From the NCBI GenBank assembly GCA_028023455.1, contig JAQFVV010001076.1, forward strand, positions 52,765-116,764: DNA of 64,000 nt, read 5' to 3'. Below the pieces are notes generated by a model. It saw nothing but the letters and a program-made list of their open reading frames with translations. It was not told the origin of the DNA and ran no database searches. Origin of the DNA: Epiperipatus broadwayi. Taxonomy: Eukaryota; Onychophora; Udeonychophora; Euonychophora; Peripatidae. This document shows, piece by piece, positions 39,286 through 51,140 of this stretch (its first letter is position 1; every line of letters begins with the position of its first letter). A program made the translations under genes and the position numbers.

Positions 39286-40080
39286 ATATATATATAACAT
39301 AAACAAAAATGCTAATTTGTTCCACTTTGCCTATTAATATTTTATAAATAAACAAAACGAATTATTAAATAAAATTTATTATAATTGTTTAAATATAAAT
39401 TTAGAATTAATTAATAAAATTTTCTTTTGGTTAATTATATATCTATATGTTCACTTACCTACATATATACATTAAATGATCTTATAAAACAATAGCAATA
39501 ATAATACCAGTAATAATTAGAAATAAATATACAACCTGTTTGGACACTAATCAATCTTTTACACAAAGAGTTGCACAGTCTTTAAATTACTTTTATTAAG
39601 TTCACACACAGAAAAATTCACAAGAAAATCCATGAAATGACAATATTTTAAAATGTAGTAATTCTGTAGAGCTTGTTTCTGTTAACATATCTGAAATTTA
39701 TTTAACAAATAAATTCTTAATGATTTATAACAAGATTCTCATCATAGTTAACATTGAGTATCAAGTATTATTTATCCTTTTAAAATGATTAAATGGTTAT
39801 TTATTAAATTCAAAATGATTACCCATTTGCCAAATTATTATTATTATACTTGGTAAATTATTGGGTTTTTTGAAACACTAGTAGACACATATAAATGTTA
39901 ATTCACATGGTTAAAACTTTGTCAGCATTTTTATAACTTTTCTTTTAGGACATTCCTATAACAAATTTCATTTTCTAGTTGTTATTTTAGGTACACTTCA
40001 AAAGATTAAATTCTGTCTCTAAAATAAATACTAATTTTCCTGCTTAGCTTTTCATTATGTAGTTTATATCAGTCATTTTT
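39286..40080. other. Unassigned AT-rich stretch
   Basis: Nothing recognised. Confidence 0.5.
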
Positions 40081-40081
40081 A

Positions 40082-40138
<57 letters not shown>
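40081..40138. repeat. TA dinucleotide microsatellite
   Basis: (AT)n of about 58 bp with a single TGTA interruption. From 40139 to 40813 only background AT-rich DNA follows. Confidence 0.95.
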
Positions 40139-40140
<2 letters not shown>

Positions 40141-42204
40141 TTTTTAAAAAAATATATATTTATTCTTTAAAAAATGCAGTGTATTAACTGAAGTGATAAA
40201 AATAATATATATGAGAGAATGTCTTAACTTAATACATGGACTTTTATATCCTTTGTTTACTGAGATAATATCTAGGTCAGTGGCATAGACACAGTCACTA
40301 ATATGCAACTCAAATTTGTCTTTTTTAAGCTATTGGGTAATTATTGCACTTTAATTAGAGATCATGTGAATACAAATCAATGTTTCTGACAAATGTTTTT
40401 TTTATATATACTTTTAATCTAAGAATATTTTAAAATAAAATAATAACAATGATTTTTGATTTCCTCTTTAAATAAAAATATATTTGTGTGATTTTAAATT
40501 TACATAATAATCTAAACATACTTGCACATATATAGTAAATAACTTTTCATATATTTATCTAAACGTTTCAAAATAAACATCTTTAGATTTATGAATAATT
40601 TTATAGAAAAGTTTTGTGTTTAATGTATATTAGTTTAAAAAAATAAAAGATAAATTGTGAATAATATATTACTTTGTATTTGGGTATACCTATAATAACT
40701 TCCAAAATTATGATAAACATCACTTGATGATTTTAAACATTTACTAATATATAAAATCATATATAACAATGCATATTTTAAGTCTAATGCAGGATGGTAC
40801 AATATATATATATTGTAACCGTTCGATTGTTGTCCCAACTACATAATATCACCAAAACATAAGTGCGCTAAGAATTGTAACCTCGATCACCGATCAATTC
40901 CCACTGCACATTGTCAGCTATTAAGAGCTGTAACCAAAAGCATATCATGCTATCTATATTATGCACCAAAGACCACAACCAACATCTGGAGCAACTTACC
41001 ACAGACCAAACCAATGATATAACATAAACTTTTTATGATTTAATTTGATCACAGCCAGGGTGTACCGCGAAGACCTATCATAGTAGTATGATAAAATACA
41101 TTAAACAAATTATAAGTATGTAATGTTATTATCTTTCAAACCTTAATTTGCGATTTTCATTGTATGAGACCCGATGGCCGACCATGTACAAGATGGCATA
41201 ATTTGTGGAACTACATAAGATTATGAAATTTTAAACCATCTATATGATTTTTAATACAAATGCTAGTCCAGGTAAAGCTTTGCAATAAATAAACATAAAT
41301 ACTTGGGTTTTTTTTTTATAGTTTACTATATCACTGAGACTCTTATTATACTGACAAATGACTATTTAAAAACGTTAAGTAAATATATTCAGTCATGTCA
41401 TTATCTGGTAAATCTGTTTACAGGTTTAATAATCAATTTATATTGTATACTAGAATCAACTACGCAAAGCTAAAATGATGGAAAAGGTAAATGGGATTTT
41501 ATTGTACCTTACACATCATAAACTACCAAAGACGAAAAGCATCCAAATGTTTTCTCAAAATATCACTAAACTCTTATATCATGTTGACGATAGTATGTAC
41601 TTCAATGTATGCTCTATCCAAGGTTTATGATTTCTGATTTTACGAATGACAAATAGCAACGGCACAGTAAGTTTAATTATAAATCAACGTTTATTTACAA
41701 ATTTATGAATAATAAGTAATTAATTCTAATGTTATAATTAAAGACATAAATAAACAAATAAAATAAATAAATTATAATTCCATCGACTTTCTTCAATAAC
41801 ATATCATAGGTACGGTTTTTAAAAACCTAATCATATCTTATATTTTAATTTGATATAATGAATGTATTGAGGAAATTATACTAAATTCAACATCAACTCA
41901 TGAAACATCTAATGTCATTTCCAGATTCAATAAATCTATACCGTAAACTTATAATAATATAATAAATAATATTATATCTGTAGGATTTAGCTATAATGCA
42001 ATCATTAAATAAAGTGAAAATTTAAACTTACATTCAGGTAAATAATAATCAACCAACAGTTAATTATTATGAGGTAACTTGAATAGAATGTCCTGCTACA
42101 ATTTAATAATCTAACTTATAAATTATACTTACAAATGGAAGAAGATGATTTAGCAGAATAACTAAAATACTTTGCCCAACTTATATCTATGAAGTAAAAC
42201 CATA

Positions 42205-42400
42205 TTCCTGTGGATGCATTCATCTACACATAGGAATTAAATAACACTAAACGCTTTGTGGATTTATACACCATCATAAAGTAATAAGTATAATTACACA
42301 ATTCCGCGGATTAACCACCAGCACAGGAATGAGTGTAAAATACAAAAAAATGGCAATTAAGTAATCTGCGGATTAACCACCGGCACAGATTAATGCCTTT
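42205..42400. repeat. Four degenerate direct repeats, about 50-60 bp period
   Basis: The motif GCGGATTAACCACC(A/G)GCACAG occurs at 42306-42326 and 42368-42388. Two poorer units precede it (CCTGTGGATGCATTC and CTTTGTGGATTTATACACC). They lie inside the island starting at 40814 and could be regulatory repeats. Confidence 0.5.
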
Positions 42401-42837
42401 TAACATTATAAAACAACATTATTATTTACTTCACATTAAAGTGCAAAATCATCCTCCTCAGTTATTCTGACCATTCAGAAAACACTAACATTTTAACAAA
42501 TGTGGGTTCTTGCATAATAAAATGTTACACTAATCAGGACAACTAATGTACTAACTTATCTTGCTTAAAATAAAACATATGTAATATAATATAAGTAATA
42601 TTAGTATAGGAATAGAAATCTGGAAAGACTCACAAAATACCTCATGAAAAATTGATACATCTCATAAATTCATTTAGTACTTTTCAAGCTTTTTCGCAAG
42701 CGCTATTCTCTTGAATAAGTATTTTATTCAACCCCTATTAATTTAAACTTAATAAAATATAACTTATGAACTTCACATGCAAGTTCATATAACGATAAAA
42801 TTAAAGTAATGCATTATTCATCAGATACATAAAATCT

Positions 42838-42960
42838 AACAGGTGTGTGTGATATAAATTAAATGTATAGCATTTTATAGTTCAATACATGAATTCTAGC
42901 AGGTGTGTGTATCACAAATTAAATTGTATAGCATTTTATAACTACAAATATGATCCGTGA
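42838..42960. repeat. Two-copy direct repeat, about 60 bp period
   Basis: AGGTGTGTGTGAT...AAATTAAATGTATAGCATTTTATA is followed by a second copy AGGTGTGTGTATCACAAATT... at 42901. It lies inside the same island. Confidence 0.65.
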
Positions 42961-43690
42961 AATCCATGTACGATGTGTCGAACAATAAATATACGAAGTA
43001 ATAGCTACAATTATAGTTGAATTCTATACATGTAATTTTATCCATTTGTATTAGTTATTATAAGCACTATTAGATTAATGATTTTACCTGGCTCCATAAA
43101 CATGAAACAATTCCAAAACATGACACGCAGAGTTTAAATGAAAATGTTTTTTCATAAGTTATTAATTTCTACATTTTTCTATTAAAACTGTTCCAAGTTT
43201 ATCACATCCATGCTAATATTTATTTATCCATGCTTAAATCTAGGAATACTAATTATAGCAATTAATTTAATCATTCCAAACTGACGATAAAATTAGAAAA
43301 TAGCTTTGATTAATTATTTGAAGACTGTTTTTATTATCCAAATGGTAAACAAATTAACTAGCAAATATGGTACTGGCATTGCAAAGTTAAATCAATCAAT
43401 ACTATATTTTTTATTAAAATTATAAATGGAAATATTAAACTATGTTAATAACTTTAACATTTTACTTTAATTTAAACTTCTTCTTTTTTAAAAAGCAAAT
43501 TTTCATATTTATAAAACTTCTGTAATTAAAATACTTATTTAATTTTTCCAAATTGTAGAATAATAAATATTTTAAAACATACCAAAATCTTGCAATTAAT
43601 TCTGCTTTTAAACTGGAAAGCTCCGACATATTTCAAATGTAATATTGGAAAATTATTACTGGCGATTTGATCCACCTGGCTAGCCGACTT

Positions 43691-44472
43691 GAACAGACTT
43701 TTAAATTTAGCAATTCATCTTATTATTAAATACCACTATGTTATTTTTACGTTTATAGAAAACTTTGTGGTAATCCGTTTACTTGTTAACTATTTTAAAA
43801 TAAGCTTATCATATTTACACCATTTGCCTTTTACCATTTTCTTTTCTTTCTCCCCCCAAAAGCAACACTATCAGACGATCTTTTTTTTTAATTCGCGCTC
43901 CTTTCTTTTTTACATTGACGCATACGTAATTACTGTATTTATTTTTAATAATTAAATTTAGTTGAACAAATGGTTTTTTTTTATTCAATGGAAATAATTT
44001 TTAAGACCATTTTAAACAAATAAAGATTATTATTATTTTTAATAATATTTTACCAAATTTAATGTGTTGTCAAAATTTTTAAAAAGTTAAACATTTTGAT
44101 ATGAATTAGTATATGGAAAGAAGCAATTTAAATTTATTAAAATAATATAGACAACAAGTAAGGCAAAACATTACCCATTCTCTCTAATAAATTATTTTGA
44201 ATATAAGAGAGTAATCTGTTCAAAGTGCAAATCAAGCCAATCAAATCACCAAAAGAAGACAGAGAAATTTTTATACCAGTTACATCAATTATTATATTTT
44301 ATACTAAAATATATGGTTACAATATATATATATATCAAACCACTGGTAATATTTTAGAGTTTATTTTATTGGCTACTCTGGTTGAGTTGTGAATTTGGGA
44401 TAATTTTGATTACTTATTGAGTAATTTAGCTTTATGCTTTTAATGTTTACATTTAAATTCAAGTATATTATT
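43691..44472. other. Unassigned AT-rich stretch
   Basis: No gene seen. An 88-codon frame at 43689-43955 is Phe/Ile/Leu rich with background composition. Confidence 0.5.
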
Positions 44473-44965
44473 TATACTGAACTTAATGTAATTAGGAAGG
44501 ATTTGAATTCAATCTTTTAAGGTTACTATAGTTATCCACTTCATTTTATATAACTGATACACATGACCACATGCATATGAAAAAGATAAATGATCTCCAA
44601 TAGACATATTTTATGCAGAAACAGCACTTATCAGTTGATCCAGATCATCATCTTCCATATATATATATATATATATGATCAGTCCACAGTTTTCAAACTT
44701 TAATGCACAGGCTTCAATCTTCACCATCAAACTCTTCAACCATCCATATCATTAAAAATCTAATGATGAAATTTTCAAAGTCCTTGTTGATGCCAATATT
44801 ATCATCATACCAATGTTGATTTTAAGTCACTCTGATCATGCAAGTATAATACCTTAATATGTTGATTTAAATACACAGAAGAGGATGGGCAGAATATAGG
44901 CTAAATATATAATATTTATATACAAGTTTATTGTCTATTCTGAACTTATCACCATTAGAAAGGAT

Positions 44966-45015
44966 TTCATCAACTGATGAATCCTGGTTCAGCATGAAAT
45001 ATGTATATTGGAGAT
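44966..45015 (+). ncRNA. Type I hammerhead, second family, intact core boxes
   Basis: The stem I strand TTCATCAA leads to CTGATGA (44974-44980). Stem II is ATCCTG-GTT-CAGCAT with one mismatch (44981-44995), followed by GAAA. Stem III ATATGTAT (44999-45006) pairs ATA/TAT around TG. The cleavage nucleotide would be A at 45007, and the return strand is TTGGAGA. Inner stem I pairs CAA with UUG plus a U.G, an A.A mismatch, then C-G and U-A. In the related right and left arms, the outer stem I pairs GATAAT/ATTATC and ATGATC/GATCAT, two different sequences with pairing kept. A at position 17 is allowed but less usual than C. Activity is untested. Confidence 0.55.
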
Positions 45016-45390
45016 AATAGTTTTTCAAATTTATGGAGTCATGCGTATCAATTGTATAAGATGGAGAGGATGCTGTAGGGAGCTTCAAAGTTTGAGTTTA
45101 ACTCCTTTTTAATTATATTAAGTTCAGTATAGACCATATAGTTATATTTAAATATTTCCTATTCAACCTTTATTCTGCACATTTCTTTTGTGTATATTTA
45201 AATGAACATATTAAAGTCTTATATGTGAGGGGTCAGAGTAACAAAGTCAACATGGGTATGACAATAATATTGGCATCAACAAGGACCTTGACCATTTCAT
45301 CATTAGATTTTTAATGATCTGGATGGCTGAAGAGTTGGAGGGTGAAGATTGAAGCCTGTACATTAATGCTTGAAGATTTGCTGTCTTAAT

Positions 45391-45408
45391 ACCCCCCCCC
45401 CCACACAC

Positions 45409-45450
<42 letters not shown>

Positions 45451-45452
45451 TT
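45391..45452. repeat. Compound microsatellite C-run, CA, TA, GT
   Basis: About 12 C, then CA, TA and GT dinucleotide runs in a row. It sits inside the right arm of the composite element. Confidence 0.9.
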
Positions 45453-45620
45453 GAGAGATAATCTGGTCTGACTAATAAGTATTAGTTCAGCACAAAATAC
45501 ATATATTGGAGATCATTATCTTTTTCACATGTATGTGGTCATGTGTATCAGTTGTATAAGATGGAGTTGATATTGTACAAAGCTTGAAATGAGTTCAAAA
45601 TCTTTTAATATATATATGGT

Positions 45621-46470
45621 ATCCTATAATTAAATATTAGTTAATACAGTAATCAAAAATTTTGAAAAGTATAAAAATATAATTGTCATTTAAGATCACT
45701 TTTGACTATCCTTGTAGTTTTTGTCTACTAATACTTTGAAAGGTTAACTTCCCCATAATTCCATGATCTTAACATTTGCTGCCTGCCTATTGATTAAGTC
45801 CTGCTTGTATTTATATATTAGCATAGCTTCCTTTATTTTTCTTTTATTGTTATTTTTCTCAATTTGCAATATTTTTATATTATTATAAATGAAAATAAAA
45901 CCATATATACATGATTTATTATGGTTGTAAAAAAACAGGAGCTGATGCTTTATTATTATCTTTACAATATTGTTTCATTTTTTCAAAACAAAATTGTAAA
46001 GATAATAATAATAATAGATCAGCTTCCATGTTTACAACCATAATAAAGATAATAATAATAGATCAGCTTCCATGTTTACAACCATAATAAATCATGTATA
46101 TATGGTTTTAATTTCAATTATAATAATGTAGATAATAATAATGCATCAGCTTCCTTTTTTATGACCATAATAAATCATGTATATATGGTTTTAATTTCAA
46201 TTATAGTAATGTAAAAATATTGCAAATTGAGAGAAATAACAATAAATGGAAAATAAAGGAAGCTATGTTAATATATAAATACAAGCAGGATTTAATCAAC
46301 AGGCAGGCAGCAAACATTAAGATTATGGAATTATGGGAAAGTTAATCTTTCAAAGTATTAGTTGACAAAGACTACGAGGATAGTCAAAAGTGCTCCTAAG
46401 TGATGATTATATTTTTTGTACTTTTCAAAATTTTTGATTACTGTATTTACTAATATTTAATTATAAGATT
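45621..46470. mobile_element. 850-bp palindrome of a Penelope-like 3' region
   Basis: The left arm 45621-45970 and right arm 45993-46470 are inverted copies with about 22 nt between them. Shared blocks are TATAATTAAATATTAGT, ACAGTAATCAAAAATTTTGA, TTGCTGCCTGCCT, CTTGTATTTATATATTA and ACCATATATACATGATTTAT. The right arm is longer because it contains extra direct copies of GATAATAATAATAGATCAGC...CATAATAAA at about 46006-46090 and 46131-46175. Both arms encode the same short protein tail (46202-46345 on the right). The head-to-head, 5'-truncated design and the 22-nt loop closely resemble the palindrome at 33.7-34.1 kb, although the sequence is different. Confidence 0.6.
46202..46345 (+). pseudogene. 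Penelope-like C-terminal tail (right arm)
   Basis: An open stretch of 47 codons to a stop at 46343-46345 contains ILQIERNNNKWKIKEAMLI, then a KYKQDLINRQ segment and NIKIMELW. The spacing and pattern (K.KEA.LI...LNRQ..NIK...LW) parallel the tail at 39173-39285 and the end of GIY-YIG endonuclease domains of Penelope-like proteins. The left arm encodes a diverged version on the minus strand. The catalytic parts are absent. The match is by pattern only; other GIY-YIG proteins remain possible. Confidence 0.45.
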
Positions 46471-49002
46471 CTATATATTGCTTTGAAGAAATACAGACAT
46501 CAATTTATTATATTAGTACATATATATAAAATCTTTCAGAAATAGTAAGTAGCATTTAATAAATAATAATAAAAACCATTTTCAAATAATAATGAAGATT
46601 AGTTTTTATTCCCATAAAATTTATATATTAAATATATTATAATTTATATTTATTTGTGATTTTTCTAATTGTTAATTTTTTTTCTTGTTGGATAAGTTTG
46701 ACTACTGCACATCTAAATAAATGGACAGTTCTTTTTTTAGAGTTATCATATCAAAAATTATGATGTGAATGTTTTGCCCAATTTTTAATCTAATTACATC
46801 GATTTTTAAAATTATGTATAGTTTTTAATTATATGTATCAATTTTTTGTAATTATTGATTTCTTTTTTTTAATGAAAATAATTATATATATTGTAAAAAG
46901 TGTGTTATATGGCACACAATAGCATAGTGTGAGTGTACAAATATATATAAAGTTGAAAGGAAAACTAGAAATAAACACAGATGAAAATTTTGTCTATATT
47001 TTATTGCTTTTTCTTGGAATAAAAAACAGTAAAAGATTAAATAATTTTGACTTTAAAATAAAATGTTATTATAAATTAAACATTTCAAAAGATTTAATTA
47101 ATATTGTATTCTAATTCTGAAATATATTTTATGACCAAATATTTATTGATAATTGTAAAATTTCTAATTTTTGAAATCTTTTAATTAAGCTTATCTGTTT
47201 TAGAAATTTTTTTAAAGTAAAACTTGTTGATCATACTTTGATAAAACTCCAAAGGATTAAAGTGAATTGAAATAATCAACTTTTTCCAATCAAAAGAGAT
47301 AAGAAAAATAGTTTTTAATTAATGTATTTTTGTCACCCTAGTACAAAAAAGGATAGATATAAAAGAGTAGTAATTGTTTTGAGAAGCAGTTGGCCAGAGT
47401 AGTTGGTGTTTAGACAATTATACAGAGCTCCCATGAAGATCTAAAGAAAGACAAAGGGGCAAGTTCAACAACAGCTCTATAGTTCATTGAAGTGGGGTTT
47501 GAATTCACATGAAGGAAAAATAAATTCTTTGTTTCATAGCTACAAATGTGTTTTAGAAAACAGCTTGCTGGCTTGATGTATACAAATCCTAGATAGAAGG
47601 GAGATCACTGCAGACTAATGATTACCTGATTATATCTGTCTCACAAAGACTAGCTCACCGAAAGAATTTCTTAATTTGCTGGAGAATTTATTGTATGTAT
47701 GTTGATTTATCTGTATGCAGAAAAGCACAAATTAATGTATATAAGCATTATATATATATATTTTTTAAAAATGACATTTTAAAAATCTATATTTTTAAAA
47801 AAGGTAAAACAAGTTAATAATTTTGCTCTAAAAAAAGATTTGATATTGACCATCTTATTTTTTTTTATAAAAAAAGACATTTTATAATCTATATTTTAAT
47901 TTTAAAAATGTTAAGAGCAATCTGTGATAGTGATATATATATATATATTGAGTCTAATATTTTAAATAATTTTGTTAGTGAAATTGACATTTAAAAATTA
48001 TATATTTTAAAAGATAAATAAATTTTGTTTGAATGAAATGATTGATTCATAGATACTTCTAAAACTCCAAAAATCTTTTAGAGTAGAAAAAAGAAAGCAA
48101 AAGAAATTTGCATGAGTATTGTAACCTGTCAAAGATTGATATTACTTTTTTTAAAAAAGAAAAAAATGAAGAACTAAACTTATGTTTAATAACTGATTTA
48201 TATTAATATTATTATTTTATATGTGCATGTACATGTGAATTTTATTGACATTCAAAATAGAATTAATCATAAAATATGTTAATAATGGTTTTTATTATTA
48301 AGTGGCAATTCAAATACATTTAGAAATTATTATGCCACATATCTGTGCGCATATATGTCAATGAGTGTCAAGGAAACACAGATGTAAAATTTAATTATTT
48401 TTTAAAGTTTATTAAATGCCAATTGAAATATATTTTAATCATATATTTTATTATTTTATAACAATTCAAATATGTTCAGAATAATTGAACATGTCTGCAT
48501 ACTAACTGGGTTTTAAGTAAACCTATTGGAAAATATTTACAAACCACAATGTAATAACTTGAATTTATATATTAATTATGTAAATCACCATGTGACAATT
48601 TTTTAAATTCCATATTAATCAAAAATCAAAAGGCTTAATTTATATGTGTATAGCCATATTCTGCAGACCTTAATTTTATTTTTTTTATTATTGTTAATAA
48701 ACTTATATTTCATTGTTAAAATTATTCCAATGAACTTGATTCTAAACTTTTTTTAGAAAGTTATGTGTTGCATCAACTTTTCATCACAGTAACAGTTATA
48801 GAGCTTATGTTCTCTGAGCTAGTTTTGCATATAATGGTCTGATATATAAGAGGGGAGTATATTACTGTTTATAGACACCTAGTTGACAACAGGTTCAGGT
48901 TTGGTACTGTATATATTCTTTAAAATCATGCATTACATTTTATTTTAGTTTAATCACTATTAGACTTTAAATTATAGTTGGCCAGCATATTAATTGTAAT
49001 AT
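46471..49002. other. Unassigned AT-rich stretch
   Basis: No gene recognised. It contains the GC-richer segment given as 47380-47640, and T/A runs near 47760-47900. Confidence 0.45.
47380..47640 (+). other. Unclassified, less AT-rich segment, possible old SINE
   Basis: This stretch stands out by composition. It holds a B-box-like GGGTTTGAATTC (about 47496-47507) and an A-box-like TTGGCCAGAGTAGTTGG (about 47390), but the two are about 100 nt apart, too far for a simple tRNA head. No tail or target-site duplication was found. Confidence 0.25.
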
Positions 49003-49824
49003 AATATTAAATCATCTATGCATTTTAATACTGCTTTATAATGCTTTAATTTCCACCCTCTTTTACACTTTCGATTACCCCAGCAATCTCCTTCAGAAAT
49101 TTTTTTTATATCTTCAAAACTCAACTAAATAGTTAATTATAAATTTATTTAAATGCACATTGATTATGTAAGTAATATTTACTAAGGCTATAACCTCAAG
49201 AATGTGCATGTAAAATATGATAGTAGGGACCTCTATAGGTTTTAACAACAAGCTTAGGTTTTGAAAGAAAAGAGGGGAACCCTTCTTTACTTCAACCTAC
49301 TTTCTATATAAATAGGTGAAGCTGAACCAGTTAGATCTGAGAGCATGAAGCTATTCAATACTTCACTGATTAAGGACATATTTCTTATTACACATTAATA
49401 CTTGTGAAATATTACAATTTACAATGAGTTTAAATATATTTATAATTACAACTTTAAATTATCGTAATAGATTTCTAACTATAAGATCTTTCCATTGACT
49501 CATAAATCATAAGATTTAGTGAATATTAATGTGTAATAAGAAATGTGGACTTAATCACTCAAGTAATGAATAGTTTCACACTCTCAGATCTAACCACTTC
49601 AGCTTCAACTATTTATATAGAAAGTAGGTTGAAGTAAAGAAGGGTTTCCCTCTTTTTTTCCAAAACATTAGCTTGTGGTTAAGATTTGTAGAGGTCCCTA
49701 CTATTGGCATTTTACATGCACATTCTTGTGGTTACAGCCTTAGTAAATATTACTAAATAGTTAAGTAATTAAAACATTTGTGAAACAATAATAAAGTGCA
49801 TAGATGATTTAATATTATATCATA
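49003..49824. repeat. Large foldback repeat, about 820 bp
   Basis: Inner arms of about 225 nt (about 49180-49404 and 49520-49748) are inverted copies. Shared blocks are TTACTAAGGCT, GAATGTGCATGTAAAAT, GGTTGAAGTAAAGAAGGGTT (inverse on the left), CTTTCTATATAAATAG and ATTACACATTAATA. Outer ends AATATTAAATCATCTATGCA (left) and the inverse (right, about 49797-49820) also pair, but the left side has about 100 extra nt before the inner arm. The interior loop is about 115 nt. It shares GAGAGCATGAAGCT and AGGGACCTCTATAG with the foldback at 35108-35520. Confidence 0.65.
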
Positions 49825-50859
49825 TACATTTGGTAATGCAATAAGAAAAATTAGTTATTACATTAGTGATAATAAGTGGCCAGAGCATTGATGATGATTA
49901 GCATGTTTTAATATCCTAGAATTATTGCTTTTATGGTTATGTATTCTGATGGGTGAGTACTTAGTTTGTGCATCCAATTTAATGGTTTAAATATTGCCCT
50001 AAGATGGCAATGGTTAAATAGTTAGCCTGGTCTACAGTAGACACATTTCAAATCCAATCACAATACTGACTGTTGATTTTTTAAATTATTGACCAGTTTT
50101 GATGATGAATGGTTATTACTTGCATATTATTTACACTTATTTATTATGCTGGTGGATTTACAGTTAATTATAATTATAATAGTGAGTTAATTGGACTGAT
50201 CTATCAGAGAGATATCAAGATCTCTCATGCTCTATAAAATATAGCATTACTCCTATATTTTTTAGGTACTTTAGTATTAGAGCTGCAATGTGGGAGAGAT
50301 AGGAGGCCTTTTCACACACAATAAATGTGTAATGACACAATGATGTCAAATTGAAAGATAATAATCCCTGTGAGTATACGTGAAAATGTGGTTTTTTTTT
50401 ATCAACACAATTTTTTTTTGTTGTAATACTTTGACATTTTCAGTTATTGTCTAGATTTCTTTCTGACAAGAGCAGAATAAATAAAAATGTAATAAAAGTC
50501 TAATAATTAAAATGTATTTTTTTTTTGTACTTTTGGTTTAATTTTTTTTAAAAATTGTTTATTAGCACATTTTCTGAAAATCCCAGCATACTTTGCAGTC
50601 ATGTGATACATTTTCAGAGCAAAAATTTGTACTGTAGATCTCCATTTCTGTGGTAATAGTATAATATATGTGAAAACTTTCATTTAATGCATAAATTACT
50701 GTTATATATTACATGGTAAGTATTATAGGAATATAGTTAACATATTTTTATCCAAATTATTTAAAAATCAAAATCATTAATTGTTTGTTTGGTGTATATT
50801 TAAACTATTTTTTTGATTAATGGTGTCATTATTATATTATCGCAAATCACATTTTATTC
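49825..50859. other. Unassigned AT-rich stretch
   Basis: Nothing recognised. Confidence 0.5.
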
Positions 50860-51140
50860 TTTATTTTAAATGTTATTCTTAAAAGTTATTAGTATTGAAA
50901 GTCACATTTTTTTCTTTTGAAACTTGTTAATGTTAAAAGTCATACAATATTTATGAAAGTCACATTTTTTTTTTTGAAACTTGTTAAGGTTGAAAGTTGT
51001 ACATATTTGTGAAAGTCACCTTTTTTTTGGAACCTTGTTAATGTTGAAATTTTATTTTAAATGTCATTCTTAAAAGTTGTTACTGTTAAAGTTGTATTGT
51101 TTTTTGAAACTTGTTAATGTTGAAAGTCATAGATATTTGA
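50860..51140 (+). repeat. Degenerate tandem repeat, about 55-60 bp period
   Basis: GAAAGTCACATTTTTTT... and TTTGAAACTTGTTAATGTT recur at about 50898, 50956 and 51012, with a fourth GAAACTTGTTAATGTTGAAAG at 51106. A related block TTTTATTTTAAATGT(C/T)ATTCTTAAAAGTT occurs twice (about 50861 and 51048). The 109-codon frame starting inside the repeat (51077-51406) has no recognised domain. Confidence 0.65.

Larger units (their letters stand above)
40814..43690. other. Compositionally distinct non-coding island beginning TGTAACC
   Basis: It starts abruptly after a TA tract with TGTAACCGTTCG and has more C/G and more complex sequence than its flanks, up to about 43690 (CACCTGGCTAGCCGACTTG). Two internal short tandem repeats are given separately. 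A possible matching end GGTTACA occurs at 44315-44321, also next to a TA tract, which would give TGTAACC...GGTTACA ends. In AT-repeat flanks that could be chance. There is no coding domain. The same kind of start is seen at 19801. Possible readings are a long LTR, a large non-autonomous element, or a non-coding gene region. Confidence 0.3.
44473..45609. mobile_element. Composite inverted element of a second hammerhead repeat family
   Basis: Large inverted arms run from about 44473-44946 and 45121-45609. Shared blocks include GATACACATGACCACATGCA (left) against its inverse on the right, CTTAATATGTT, GTGCAGAAT-type sequence and CTATACTGAAC. The middle (44947-45120) is a further partial unit in the right-arm orientation. 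A unit seems to run from TATACTGAACTTAAT through the hammerhead to GTCTATACTGAAC, so its end returns to its beginning, as in head-to-tail or circular templates. Three hammerhead positions exist: left arm (minus, decayed), middle (plus, intact core) and right arm (plus, decayed). Related single copy at 26930-27110. Confidence 0.6.

Noticed and set aside
43689-43955. Small membrane protein gene (88 codons, hydrophobic)
   Set aside because: Hydrophobicity follows from T-rich composition; no ATG context or neighbouring exon supports it.
45621-46470. Third hammerhead in the 45.6-kb palindrome (TTGACAA, GACTA...TAGTC, AAAAG)
   Set aside because: Stem II pairs well, but both core boxes need several changes, there is no NUH triplet in the right place, and stem I is not complementary. 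It is at best an old trace.
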